A stretch of DNA of 64,000 nucleotides, from the NCBI GenBank assembly GCA_033032865.1, contig JAWHQI010000065.1, forward strand, positions 2,046,001-2,110,000, read 5' to 3'. The stretch is from Dactylorhiza incarnata. Lineage: Eukaryota > Streptophyta > Magnoliopsida > Asparagales > Orchidaceae. Position 1 is the first letter of the stretch; every line of letters starts with the position of its first letter. Shown piece after piece: positions 22,914-35,800 of the stretch. Made by a program: the position numbers and the translations under genes. The notes below the pieces were generated by a model. It was not told the DNA's origin, ran no database searches, and was given only the letters and a program-made list of their open reading frames with translations.

Positions 22914-24883
22914 TGTAACACCCTGCCAGTACGAATAGTATAACAGTAGGTCCGACCGGGACCCCACGCCATACAAACTACACTAGCTAGGAGTTAAAAG
23001 GTGATAAACAGAAAGAACTACAACAGAGTAAACTAAACACTAGTGGAAGCATAATGATTTAACATTTCATTTAGAACTGTCCACTATCATAGGAATGAAA
23101 CCATAAAATAGAGTTACGGCCTTAAGGCCTTACATTCACGAATGTACAAAACTCATAACATACTTCGGCACGCAGGCCGGCAATACATGAGAAAGCAGAA
23201 AAGGGAGGCTGGCCTTCAAGGGCCAACTGAGCAAAAGGGCCACCGCCCGCTATTTCCCACTAGGCTCACCTACACCTGCATAAGAACATTCCACCAAGCG
23301 GTGGCAAAAAAAGTAACGGTCAGCACAGCTGACCAAATTATAACGACCCCACCCCTTTCCCGTGGTGGCGGAGCTTCTACCCTGCAAGCAAGCCATACTA
23401 GCACAAGTACTAATATAAAGAAATGCAACTACACAAGGTGAGGTTTCAAGCACAATCAATCTTCTAGGTTGAGCATCAAAAAGGAGGGAACCTAGGTATG
23501 CACATGATGTTGGTTGGGTTCACCCGAAGGTTCCCCACAACCGCCTAAACAACCGCATGAGGCTAACAACATCAATTCCACAAAACACTCCACCGTAAGG
23601 GCCATCGCCTTAGGTGGGGAAAAGAGCTTTTGGTCGGTCTAGGTAAATCACCTTCCACGACCTCTCCCATGATCACACGGCTTCCATGAGGTATGGACCT
23701 CTTACCGATCTGCATGGAAACGGGTTCGGTTTAGCTTTGCCCGTGCTCTAATCGTCGCGATCTATCGCACGACGCGGGTACGGCTTCACCTCGGCCCGTA
23801 AGGGTTTAGCACTTTCAAGTGCTACACAAATTATATGCTACGCACCTAACCCCTTCGCAAGGATCTAAGCTTCACAAATACTCAACAAGGGAGGTACAAT
23901 ACGCTTCGCATCAATTTCGTGGTGAAGGTTTGCCTTCATCCAATCTCAAAGCATGGGGCTTTTGTTAGGATCTTCACAAGATGCCTACACTTAAATCCCG
24001 CAATACTATCGCATATATCACGGAGTCATTCTCCGGCACGCATTCTAGGCTTAACCTAAATGCAACGTCGCAAATCAAGCATCACCGACTCGGGCTCACG
24101 ACCACGAATAGGCTTCACACACAATGCCTAAATCCGCACGACTACCGGATTTTCTACATGCAATATGCCGGGGACGGACACAATCTACCCGGAGTTCCGA
24201 AGAACTTGAGGAAATCCTACACTTCACCCATTTGGTGAAAGGGATTCCTCATGCAAGCATAGAGAAATGAAAGAGAGGACAATTGACAAGTCCAAATATC
24301 GGGAGGAAGAATTGTTACCCTAGAAGCGTTCTTCTTAGCCATGGATCTGAGATTTTACACGGAGGGATAGGACCGCACCGGGCTGCACTCTCCAGATCTG
24401 GAAACGGCTCGCGAAACGGAGCTCCGGAGCTCCATCAATGGCGGGATCTCCACTTCTTCTTCCTTGCCTCCTTCTTTCTCTAGCCTAGGAGAGAGAAGAG
24501 CCTTGATATTATGAGGATAGAACCCCTCTCAAAAGCCCTAATACCCTCCAGCCATTCATCACAGCCGTTGGATCAAATTCCAAGAATTTTGAACGGCCGG
24601 ATCATCTTCTCCGTTCATTTTCGCGGAGCAGAATAAACAGTGCGCACGTTTACAGGCGCACAGTCACTGGTCGTGCGCGAAGAACCTCTGGTCGTGCGCG
24701 TAGCTTTGCAGCCGACCATATTTCCTCTCAATTAACGCACGATCATGCGCACGATCATTGGTCGTGCGCGAAGAAGAGGCCACTGGTCGTGCGCGAGGAG
24801 CGGGTAGGGAAAATTCAGCCTACTTCGAGCGCCGCACTACCATTCCGCATACTTCGACAAACTATAATTTTTGGGGTGTTACA
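22914..24883 (-). repeat. 5' LTR of gypsy element G (full-length)
   Basis: At 1970 bp this is the undeleted LTR copy, TG...CA by TGTAACACCC/GGTGTTACA. It contains the block 23259-23765 absent from its partner. It carries repeated GTCGTGCGCG words at about 24670-24800. Confidence 0.93.
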
Positions 24884-24888
24884 CATGA

Positions 24889-25634
24889 CACTACACTACG
24901 CAAGCACGCATAATCAAGATTATAAACAAATGCAGGAATCAAAATGAGTGAATGTGTGAATCATTGTCTAACATAAAACATCATTCATACTAAAGACATA
25001 CATAAGCATTTAGATATAAGTTTCTAACATATGTTTTTCATTATAGATATATGATAATATTGCATAACATGAATAAACATTATAATATTTAATAAGATTT
25101 AAAATAACAAATCACACATCATTGCCAATTTTTAAATGTTATATTTCTCATGCTAGATATTTTCAATGTAGCTTCAACACAGTTCTTATAATTTTTGTTT
25201 TAAAAAAACGCAAAAACATAACCAAAACAATGCAAATAACATATTTTTGTATTTTAGAATTGTTTTGTAATTTTGTATTTTGTTTTTATTTTTGGAAAGA
25301 AAGGGATAACGATAAAAATATAATAATTTTGTGGTGATCGGAGAACATTAACGTGCAAATCAATAATTGAATATCTCATCATAGCAAGAATACGAAGAAA
25401 AAACAAGGAAAACATGAAAAGTAAAATCAACAGCTATCGTTGGCGGTAGATGTTCTCGCACGAGGATAGTAAAGAGAGATTTGTATTTTCATTTAAAAAA
25501 ACATGTTTTTAGAAATTTTCCTTTTTTTCATATTTATGGATTTTGTGTTTATATTATAAGGAGCATCAAATACAAGCCAGAAAATTTGCAAAAAAAAGTT
25601 GCGTATTTTAAAATTATATCTTAAGATGTCTAGA
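24889..25634 (-). other. AT-rich non-coding part of element C's 3' region
   Basis: This is the other half of the non-coding region interrupted by element G. I see A/T-rich words and no ORF of substance. Confidence 0.5.
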
Positions 25635-28600
25635 GCACCCAACTCCAACCTAAGTAACTTGAATCATGCATCGGGGAGTGATTTTGTGAATATGCCTGCT
25701 AATTGAGATTCAGTCCCAATGAAGCTAACGTTTCCATTTTTTTCTTGATGTGTTGTTCCCTAATAAAGTGGTGTCTAACATATATATGTCTGGACCTAGA
25801 ATTATGACTGGATTGTTGTCAAGTCTATGACACTCTTGTTATCACACATTAATTCTATATTTTTGAAGTGTATCCCAAAGCCTTCTAGTATTTGAGTCAT
25901 CTATAGTGCTTGTGTGCAACAACTACCTAGTACAATGTATTCAGCCTCGACAGTGGAGAGAATAACAAAAATATGTTTCTTACTCGACCATGACACTAAT
26001 ATAGGTCTTAAAGAATATGACATGTGTCGCTAGTGCTCTTACAATCTAATGAATATCATGTATAATCATAATCAAAATATCCATGCAAAATAAAAGAGTT
26101 ATTATGTAGATACAATAAAACATGTTTAGAAGTGCCCACTAGATACCTTAAAGTACGTTTAACTACTTTTAAATGTGATTCTTATGTATACGACAAACAT
26201 AATATCACGTATAGATGCACTCAAACATAATAAAGATCCAATTATTCCTCGCTATAGCGTTTGATCTATTGAAATTCCAGTTCATCTTTTCCTAACGTAA
26301 GTGATGCACTCATTGAGATATTTGCTTATTTTAAATTTTCAAATCCAAATTGCTTAAGCATGGCATAAACATATTTACTTTGACATATAAAAATTTTATC
26401 ATAACGTTGTGAAATTTGAAAACCAAGGAAATATGTAAGTTCTCCTACCAAGCTCATTTCAAATTCATTTTGCATCACACTTACTACTTCTTTATATAAC
26501 TCTTCATTAGTGGCTCCAAAAATAATATCACAACATAAATTTGTAAAATTATCAAATCATCTTTTACATGCTTAATGAATAGTGTTGTATTTGGACTACC
26601 CATAACAAAATAACGTTTTAATAAAAATGAAGTTAATCTATAATACAAAGCACATGTCACTTATTTTAATCCATATTGCGCTTTGTCTAATTTGTAAACA
26701 TGATTAAGAAATTCACTATTAATAAATCTGAGAGGTTGTTCTTTATAGACCTCTTCTTTAATTATCATGTTTAGAAAAACACTCTTAACATCCATTTGAA
26801 ATAATTAGAATTATTTAAAGCTAGCAAATGCAAGAAATATTTTAATTGATTCTAAGTGTGCAACAAGTATGAACGTTTCCTCAAAATCTACCCCTTAAAT
26901 TTGTGAAAATCCTTGAGCTACCGACCTAACTTTATTTCTAATTATCCTAGACTCATCATCTAATTTTTTTTAATATTCATTTGACTCCAACTACCAGATG
27001 GTCAGACAGACGCTCAACTAGTTTCTGAACTTTATTTCTTTCAAATTGGCTAAGTTCTTCACTCAATGCCATAAACCAAGATTCTTCATTTAAAGAGTAG
27101 ACGTATTTTTTATGTTATATTTTAAAAATGAAACACAAATTAGAAAAAGTTTCATGCAAATAAGAATATTTGGCGACACATACACTTCTTCTTCTTCTCT
27201 TGGTTCATCAAGAATAGGTTTATCTTCAACCACAAGCTACATGCTTGCAATATGTTCAGCTTCATTTCCTGTATTAGTGTTATGAGCTACGCATGTAACA
27301 CACTCATCAAATTTTACATGAATAGATTTTTCTACCATCTTAGTTCTTTTATTATAAATTTTATAAGCACGACTAGATAAAAAATATCCTAGAAATATAC
27401 CTTCATCACAATTTTCATCAAATTTGCCTAAGTTATCTTTAGTATTTAGAATAAATATTTGCATCCAAAGACTTTAAAATATGAAACATTAGGATTCTTT
27501 TAAAAATAAAGTTCATAATAATTTAATTTAAGACTGGCGGAGAATAACTCTATTTATAATATAACATGCGGTACTAACGACATCGACCCAAAATGTTTAG
27601 GCAACTCATACTCAGAAAGCATAGTATGTGCTAGCTCTTATAGAGTTCTATTTTTCCTCTCTACTATATTATTTTGTTACAGTGTACGTGGAGCGGAAAA
27701 TTCATGTTTAATGCTTAAACTATCACAAAAAAGTAGATAATATTTTTATTTTCAAATTCACCTCCATGATCTCAGCGTATGCAATTAATTTTAAATTCAT
27801 GTTCATTTTTAATATATTTACATAATTTAGCAAATTCAGAAAATTCATTAAATTGGGAAGTAAGAAATATAGTCCAACAAAAACGTGAATAATCATCAAT
27901 CAATACAAAAGTATATTTTTTTCTACCTAGACTAGATGTGCTAATTGAACCAAAGTGATCCATGTGAATTAAATGCAGTGGTCTAGTAGTAAAAACTTTA
28001 ATTTTACTTTCAAATGAAGATCTAGTAAAATTTTCCTTTTGACACAGGTTACATAAAGATGATAAAATTACTATTCAGTTTTGAAAGACCTCTAATTAAT
28101 TTGTTCTTAGATAATTTTAATATTAGCTTGGTGTCAGAATGACCAAGTCTTATATGGCAAAGTTCTAGTTTTTCTTTTTTTGCAAGTAGACATTTCATAG
28201 ATGATAAAGTGAGATAATTAAAGGAATAGTGTAAACATTATGTGTTCTAGGTGTAGTGAGTAAGATTTCATTTACTTTAGCATAAATGATTTTAGATACG
28301 TTTGTTGATGATTCAAATAATACATTTAAGCCCTTATCAAAGAATTAACTAATATAAATTAAATTGTGTTTCAAACCATCAACACATAAAACATTTAAAA
28401 TTGAGAAAGATTTGTTACCCACTGTACCGATGTTCATGATCCTTCCTTTGATATTATATCCGAATGTGACCAACCATCCTTTCTTTTTCTCTAGACTAAG
28501 AAACTTATCTTTATCGCCCTTCATGTGCTTGACATCCAGACTCCAAGTACCACATGTCACTTTTGTCCTTAGCATACTAACACACCCAAAAAGAGAGAGG
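25635..28600 (-). pseudogene. Degenerate copia pol of element C
   Basis: Recognisable pieces on the minus strand are: GAG-pre-integrase/protease region 28575-28345 (VKHMKGDKDKF, DGLKHNLIYIS, with the protease DSG lost), integrase core 27963-27772 (VLIDDYSRFCWTIF), and the integrase end/RT linker 27464-27237 (GIFLGYFLSSRAYKIYNKRT). Fragments of RT and RNase H follow at about 27100-25640 (for example text coding a WKVC-free RNase H region near 25950). Many stops are present. It is much older than element A. Confidence 0.7.
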
Positions 28601-28899
28601 GAGTAAAGATCTGTATACCTAAGAGGATCCTCTCATAGAGTAGGTGGAAGTCTTAGGTGCCCAAATTTATTTTAAGGCATGAGGTCCCTTTTTCAAACAA
28701 GATCCAAATGCGTGTCCAAACTTGTTGCATTGACACACAAAAGAAAAGCAGTGGAGATAATTTTCTGATTTTTTGGTGGGCTCTTGCTGGAAGAGGGAGA
28801 ACGAGAAGCAAATTTAATTAATTTTTTATTTATTTCGAGAAGCAATGCTACCGTTGGCAGTAATGTCACAAAATGATATCCTAATCCAATTTTTGCACT

Positions 28900-30290
28900 T
28901 CCATGTCATTAATTGGCCAAAGTCATATCAAGAGATTTCTGGCAAACTCCGAATTTTCTATAGCAACGTTCAAGTCATGGATGCGGGCTTTTAAAGTGGT
29001 GTTTTCGGTTGCAAGCAGCATTCTCAAAATTCCTCCCCTCATTATTGAGAGTTTCGATGTTTGAGGAGGTTTTGGAGAGTATTTCTTCCATTTCTTTGAT
29101 CCTTGCCAAGGAACGGTCACACTCTTGGAAATCCATCGTCTCTTTCCCAAACATGATTGCTTCTTTAGTTAGTTTTTTTATTTTCTTTTAATAAGATTTT
29201 ATTTTTGGATTTTAGTAAATCAAAATCTTTTAAAGTTTTATCAAAATACTTACATGTTTTCATATATTCATAATACAAGTCATCATAAGAAGGAGGAGGT
29301 GCCTCATTGTCTCTTTGGACACTAAAAACATCATTGGAAGGAGGGTGATGTTTACCCATGAGGCACATATTTGTCTTCTTGTCATCACTTGAGCTTGTAT
29401 CGTTAGACTCCTCAAAGGAAGAGTCATCCCACGTGGCCACGTTTAATACATTCTTGTCCTTCCGCTTATGCACTTCTCTTTTTCTCCTTTAAGTACTTTG
29501 GGCACTTATTCCTTATGTACTCGGGCTTTCGGCAGTGGTGGCACTATGGCGGTGGCCTTTACTCCTCATCGTCCGGTGTTGTAGACTTCTTTGTCCACGG
29601 GCCTCTTTTGATGACACCTTTCTTCATGTACTTCTGAAAAGTGTTTCTCCTTTCTGGGTTCCTCATGAATCTTATGAACACTTGTACAAAGAGGCTCTCT
29701 TCATCATCTTCTTCATCCTCGTCTTGTTCCTTAGCCAATTTTAGGGACAACTATATTTTTTTTGGCTTTTGATTGTATTCTTCATGTTGAATTTTGAGTT
29801 TGACCTCATGAGTTTTTATGTTCCTAATAATGAGGCTCTCAATCTTGATCCATCTTAGATCATGTGATTATGTGATAGTGGTGACCTTTGGATTGAAACT
29901 TGGAGGGAGATATTTTAGTATCTTCCGCACCAAGTCCCCATTGGAGATGGAATTTCCAAGAGCTTTGGAGTCATTCAAAATTTTTGTGAACATTGTGTAA
30001 ATTTCATCCACTTCCTCGTCGAGTTCCATTCTGAATTGTTCGTATTCTGACCACAATCTGGAAATCTTTGATTCATTTACATGTGATGCACCCTCATAAG
30101 TTAATTCTAGCAAGTGCCAAATATCATAAGAAATTTCATATGCACAAGTACGATTAAATTCAATTTTATATAATGCGCAGAAAAGAGAGTTCAAGGCTTT
30201 AGCGTTATTTGTGCATTTTCTTTTATCACTCTCGTCCCATTTTTCTCTATGTTTTTCAATAGTCACTTCTCCAACTACAATTGTAGGTGG
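28900..30290 (-). pseudogene. Degenerate copia gag of element C
   Basis: The N-terminal gag (30266-29868) has YDIWHLLELTYEGASHVNESK and EIYTMFTKILNDSKALG, typical of the copia UBN2/gag family. An acidic part follows (29750-29559). The zinc knuckle near 29535-29495 reads CHHCRKPEYIRNKC, where the expected His of CX2CX4HX4C is Tyr. The C-terminal part (29473-29165, 29150-28923) has DSSFEESNDTSSSDD and a coiled-coil region. Frames are broken several times. Confidence 0.7.
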
Positions 30291-30360
30291 AGAATAATGT
30301 CATTAAAAGCGAGATCATGATGCGTCATTACTTTAGGTGATTAAAACCTTTTTGGAGTAA

Positions 30361-30376
30361 CCTGTATCTATTACCA
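30361..30376 (-). other. Degraded primer-binding site of element C
   Basis: The minus strand reads TGGTAATAGATACAGG two bases inside the LTR. This is a mutated form of the tRNA-iMet complement. Confidence 0.6.
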
Positions 30377-30378
30377 CT

Positions 30379-31583
30379 TGTTGGATCGTGAAGGGCCCTT
30401 AGAGGCAGGGTGAGTGAATAAGGGATTATTATTTTTTATGAAAATCTTTTGTAAGTTAAAAGCTTAAATTCAGGAATGAGACAATATTCAAGATAAAGAG
30501 AGACATTATTTATTATATTAAAATGATTACAAAATTTTGACCATCATAACACTAAAGATCAAGACGATGAATACAAAATTTCCTTTTGTTCTCTATACCG
30601 ACTCACACCTCGAACTAGTTGACCTTAGCATATCTCTCCCTATATAGGCATCAAGTCACCCCTAGACCTAAACTTAGTCTATTAGCTTAACACATAAGGC
30701 GAATTTCCCGTACAAAAACCTAGTCGCCAGCACAAGGACAAATTCCTCTACGCAAAAAAAATCACCAAAAATTAAAGAGAAAATACAAGAGAGACAAATA
30801 AAAATATTCTGAAATAAAAAACTCCTTAAAGAACTTCTAAAGGCGAGAACGAAGGAATGCTCGTGATTGTCATCGTAGATGCGTTTGCTCTGTCTTGAAT
30901 AAGATATGATCTTCTTCGCCTTTGAAATCTCATCAAGTGGTTGCATGAGAGTCTTGGATCTCCCATGGACATTAGGAATGAAGGCTCTCTTCAAAATAAT
31001 TCATTTCACGCACAAGAGACGGAGCAAAATGTTCTTTAAATAGAACACTGCCAGTTATCGCCTGCGGTAGTACCTATCGCCGGGCGGTAGCATTATTAAT
31101 TGAATTTTTGGCTCTCGACCAGCTAGATTTGGAAGTGAAGCTGCTATCTTACGCAATGTTTTCTCACGATACGTAAACCTATCGTTGCACGGTAGTTCGA
31201 TATTGCAGCACACCGAAATGAGATCTCCTGCTTCATTTGGCTCCCCAATTATTTTTTGATTGTCGGGGTTGTCTTAAGGTTACCACCGCGTGATAGTGTT
31301 ATCGCGGCGCGGTAATGCTTTACATAATAGGTTTTCAGTTCCCGTCAAGTCCCTTTTGAATTGCCCCTTGCCAGTTGTCACTCTGAAACAAAAATGTTAT
31401 TGTCGGCGGTAGCATTTATCATCACATGATAATTGATAATTCAGTCCAAGTCTTCATTTGACCCCATCGTACTTCTCTTTATTTTACATGTAGATCTGCA
31501 CAGTATAAACAATAGCAAAGTAGATCAAATACAAATTAAGATTTGTTATTTACAAACCAAGATGCAGAACACTTGTTCTAACA
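30379..31583 (-). repeat. 5' LTR of element C
   Basis: It is 1205 bp, starting TGTTAGAACAAGTG (31583) and ending CCAACA (30379) on the minus strand. The tail ATTCACTCACCCTGCCTCTA is the copia LTR-end motif. U3 contains repeated TATCGC-GGCGGTAGCA-like GC-rich words (31060-31430) that can form imperfect palindromes. Confidence 0.8.
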
Positions 31584-32891
31584 ATTATTATATAAATAAA
31601 ATACTCAAATTGATCACTTAACTTTAGACATAGTTTTAAATGAGTCATTTAAGCTTTATTGTACAGATGGTCGTACACAAATCGATGATCCAATCCACAT
31701 GTTAGCAAATTTGTACATTGGATGAAATACTAACACGACAATCATTTAAATGAGACCTTGGCCTTGCAATGAAATAATTTCCTTTATCTAAACTCTCCAA
31801 AATGCGATTACTAACACTATGTTATATTATTGTGGAATCACTATGAAGTATGAACTACAGCATGCAAAAAAAAAATGAAACCATAAAATTAGCGAACTAC
31901 TTCTACAACACGCATTTTACACAGTTCTCAGAGCTCGAAATTAACTGTGCTAACTTTCGATGACAAAGAGTTCGACTTCTTAGGTGTAGGGATGATACGC
32001 TGCGAAGATGTCAATGACATAACAAATGCTTACAATTCGAGCGTGCCCTTTTCTCCTCTCTCTGGAGAGAACAAAACCACAAAAATTGAAGAAGCTCCGG
32101 CTGAGGGTGAGGGATTCTGGCTCGATGATGACGTGAAAGCAAGCTCCGACCAAGGGTGAGGAATTCTTGTGACAGATGAGAGGACTTTGCCGACGACAAT
32201 AATATGTGATTCTGGCTGGGCGACGGCGAAAAAACAGCCTTCGAGCAAGGGTTTTCTCCTCTCTGAGCGAGCGCGACTGCTAGGTAGTGGGGAAAAGAGA
32301 TGTTGGTGGACCAGTTAATAACCTAACAAAAATGAAAAAAAAAGACTTATTTGAAACATAAGTGAAATATATATTTTATATTAAAAGTAAAATATATACT
32401 ATTTTGTGAAGCATTCAAATTTTCAGTTTTACCCTCTCTTTATTACAAAATTTTCAATTTATTTAATTTGTATTTTTTAAATGTACTCTCATATAAGCAA
32501 AGTCCTCTACATACAATAAAAATTGTGCTCTCCTCATTGCTCGCAAACCCCCTGTGCACATGACAAAAATGAGTGACAGTCGGAGTATAGCGCTCGAGTG
32601 TTTGCGAGCGGTAGGAGCGCCGTCGCGACGTGACAATACGATGACTGCGAACTATCGCGAGGGATACTAGAGACCTCGTCACAATCAAAATACTGTCGTG
32701 ATTGGCTGCACAGAGCGAGCCATGCCTATCACTAATATATATTATTAAATAAATTTGAATACAGATAAACTACGTGCTACTACTAAAAGAGTCGGAGTTC
32801 CTCCGAGATTCCGTGAAATTTGACTAACTTCTTAGCTGACGAAATCACAATCGTCGTAGAATCATGTTCTAGGTTTTTCGACGGTGCACCA
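31584..32891. other. Upstream region of the anthranilate synthase gene
   Basis: Intergenic DNA between element C and the gene start. It holds a GC-richer island (31930-32300) with a 70-codon ORF (31947-32159) and antisense counterparts, including near-repeated GCTCCG(G/A)C...GAGGGTGAGG words. I recognise no protein there. The remainder is AT-rich. Confidence 0.4.
32733..32744 (+). promoter_or_regulatory. Candidate TATA element of the anthranilate synthase gene
   Basis: TAATATATATTA lies about 150 nt upstream of the ATG, a plausible distance for a short 5' UTR. It is in AT-rich DNA, so a chance match is possible. Confidence 0.3.
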
Positions 32892-35800
32892 ATGGAAGCT
32901 CTGTCAATCTATCCTCGTTTGAACTCGCCGGCCTTTCAATGTCGGCCTTTGTCCTACTCCGGCGGCGCCATCACAGTGCGGAGCTCTGTTTCGGCATCCC
33001 TGCTTTCCCCACGCCAACATTATCGACCGCCTCTCCCTTCCTTTAGACGCGCTCTCCTACCTCCCCCCTCTGCTCTCTTAGGTAAAACAAATCCATCTGC
33101 ACGTAATTGACATGCCATGGTTTCATGTAGTTAACGCACTTAAACTATTCGATTGAATTTCTAGCTGACAAAGAGGAGGCATCAAGGTTTCAAGAAGCTT
33201 TAAAGAATGGTAAAAACTTGGTGCCGCTTTATCGATGCATTTTCTGCGATCACTTGACACCCGTGCTCGCTTACCGCTGCCTAGTAAGAGAGGACGAGAG
33301 GGAGGCGCCGAGCTTCTTATTCGAGTCAGTGGAGCAAGGATCACAAGGAACCAATGTGGTATGCATTCAAATATTTTGTTCTTTTTCTTTCACTAGCTTT
33401 GGCTCTTGTGTTCAGGGCTCAATTGGTTAGATGAACTTTAAACTCTAGCTTGGGTGAGTTTAAAATATCCTGAATTTACCAAGCTTACTATTCAAAATGT
33501 TAAATTTAGAAAAAAAAACCAGAATGTTTGTTTTGTTGGATGTGATTTTCACATATATCTAATCTATTATTTGATGAATCCTTTTAGTGGATGTTTGGTT
33601 CAGTTACAATGTTATGCTATTTCGTGTTATTTAAAGATGTATGCTGTTTGGTTTTCTTATATTTTAATTATTGGTTATCACTGGAATCTTATAAATTGCA
33701 TACGATTAATTGCATAGAATACACATGACTTCAAACATTAACACAAAATCAAACATACGGTATTTGAAAGATAACACTAACTCTAATAACACTGGCATTT
33801 TAATCAGACATCTAATAACACTGTCCTTTTTGTCCTTAAATTTTTTATTTTTCTATAGTGGTATCTTGTTGTAACTTGATTAGATCCCACAAGAGACCAG
33901 AAAAGCTTCTAGTTGCTCCATTTGAGTTTTCTGGATTTAATTTGAGATTATCGGAGTTTGGCCAGGCACTGCTGGAGATTTGCAATGCCTTTCCACAAGC
34001 CGTTGCAGAGATCCTAGAAGATCACCTTTAGAATTGGATTTAGTATGTCACAATCCTAATTTTGTGGTTTCATTGAGTTTAAGAATATTTACCACATCTA
34101 GTAAAATCATAGAGTATCTATAGTTTTATGAATCTTCTTGATTTATAATAAACAAAAGAAATCTTCTCATAATTCAGTTGTAAGCATTTAGAAATTTGTT
34201 GTTGAAATTGGTAATATCATTTGGTTTATACATAATGTTGTTTATGGGTCTTAGAGTTGAGGTTTATTTTGTCAATTTGTACTTCTTGGGTTAAATGGCT
34301 TGAACATTAGATTTAATACAAAAATCTTCCTTTCTATTACTTGTGAAGTTTTTCGCTTTCTTGTTGGGGGAACTTTAATTGTGCATACATTATGAAGGTT
34401 ACCCTACAAGAGAACTGCAACCAGGAAGAATAAGAAATACTAGGCTTTACCATGTTCTTTATTGAAAATATAAAATGTTACTTCTTGATCACATAATTTC
34501 AAATAAAGCCAGCTGAGTTATATGAAAGAGCAAAGCATCATTTTATTTCAATAAAGGACTTGTATAACACAAAATTCTTATCTTTGGGTTATGTTTAGGG
34601 GCGCTACAGTGTTGTTGGAGCTCAACCGAGTATGGAAATTGTGGCGAAGGAGAATGTGGTGTCAATTTTGGACCATGAAAAAGGCTGTAAGACTGAAAAT
34701 TTTGTGGAGGACCCCATGGATGTTCCTCGGACAATCATGGAGGGTTGGAAGCCACTACTTATTGATGATCTCCCTGATGCCTTCTGTGGTATGTAATCGA
34801 TTCATCTGGATATGATTGTTTCAATTTTTAGTTATTAATGGGTAATGTACTTGTTCATGGATGAAGTTTTTAACCTGGGTTTTCACACTATGAAGTGCCA
34901 CACATACTATAGGTAATTATTATTTGGGTAGTTGTTGGCATAGTGTTTATAACAAATGTAGCATAAAAGTCAGTTAATAATGCTCGATTTCCTAGATCTA
35001 GATCCAATATATGTATACCTTTTTGTGATCAATTTATTTTCTTTTGCTATATTATCTTCTTGAGAATGAGTAAACATGAGTCCAAGGTTCTTTCATTGAC
35101 ATGACATCTTTGAAGTTTGATTAATGGGTAATCTACTTGTTCACGGATGACAATTTCTAAGGCAGTTTTCCAATTGCAGACTAAATGTTTTCAAGATCTA
35201 GCAATGCTTTGATGGGGATATGCATTCCAAACATCTGTTGAAGTTACTTTAGATACTTGAAACCAACACACTTATGGATATTGCTTTGCAGGAGGATGGG
35301 TAGGATACTTTTCCTACGACACCGTGCGATATGTGGAAAAGAAGAAACTTCCTTTCTCTTGTTCTCCAAAGGATGACAGGAACCTTCCAGATGTTCATTT
35401 AGGCCTCTATAATGATGTAATTATTTTTGATCATGTTGAAAAGGTATGCTTGCGTTTACCGTAACAGTGATTCGGTTCATTTCAAAATTTTGATTGTTGA
35501 TCGTTAGCTTGCTATTTTGAGTTCGGATTCAAACATTCTTTTTGATGTTGGTTAAATTTTGGAAATCTTGAAGATGGTAGTTTCACCAGTATGAGTGAGA
35601 GTTAAATGAAAAATTATAGCATGCCTTTTGAACATTCTAGGAAATTTTCTGTAAGTCTCAATGAAAAGTAAAATTTTGTTCGATATATTTAACAACAAAT
35701 ATGGAAAACGTGAAATATATTCACTAATATAAGACATAAGAATTAGTGAAGAAAAGGAACTAAAATGGAAAGATACGATTTCCATCGAATAACTAAGGAG

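Larger units (their letters stand above)
16466..24883 (-). mobile_element. Tekay/Del-like Ty3/gypsy chromovirus G, complete with target duplication
   Basis: Two LTRs (16466-17948 and 22914-24883) begin TGTAACACCC and end GGTGTTACA. The target duplication is CATGA at 16461-16465 and 24884-24888. On the minus strand the order is 5' LTR, tRNA-iMet PBS, gag, an 83-nt putative intron, pol ending in a chromodomain-like tail, polypurine tract, 3' LTR. By eye I count about 29 substitutions over about 1.46 kb of aligned LTR (near 2%, mostly transitions). That suggests insertion within roughly the last million years under commonly used plant LTR rates. Pol is intact; gag has one frameshift and one stop. 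Confidence 0.93.
15056..31583 (-). mobile_element. Sirevirus-like copia element C, hosting the gypsy element
   Basis: On the minus strand: complete 5' LTR (31583-30379), PBS, gag (about 30290-28900), pol (about 28600-25635), then about 2 kb of AT-rich non-coding 3' region split by gypsy element G (16466-24883), a polypurine tract at 15190-15176 and the first about 120 bp of the 3' LTR. The rest of that LTR is displaced by element B. All coding parts are heavily degraded. C is the oldest layer of the nest. Confidence 0.8.

Noticed and set aside
31947..32159. 70-aa ORF upstream of the anthranilate synthase gene
   Set aside because: No recognisable family, no splice or promoter context, and overlapping antisense ORFs of similar length. 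Not supported as a gene.
32820..32891. Upstream in-frame ATG as start of the anthranilate synthase gene
   Set aside because: It would add an acidic 24-residue extension (MTNFLADEITIVVESCSRFF) unlike a plastid transit peptide. The ATG at 32892 fits better, though the upstream one cannot be fully excluded.
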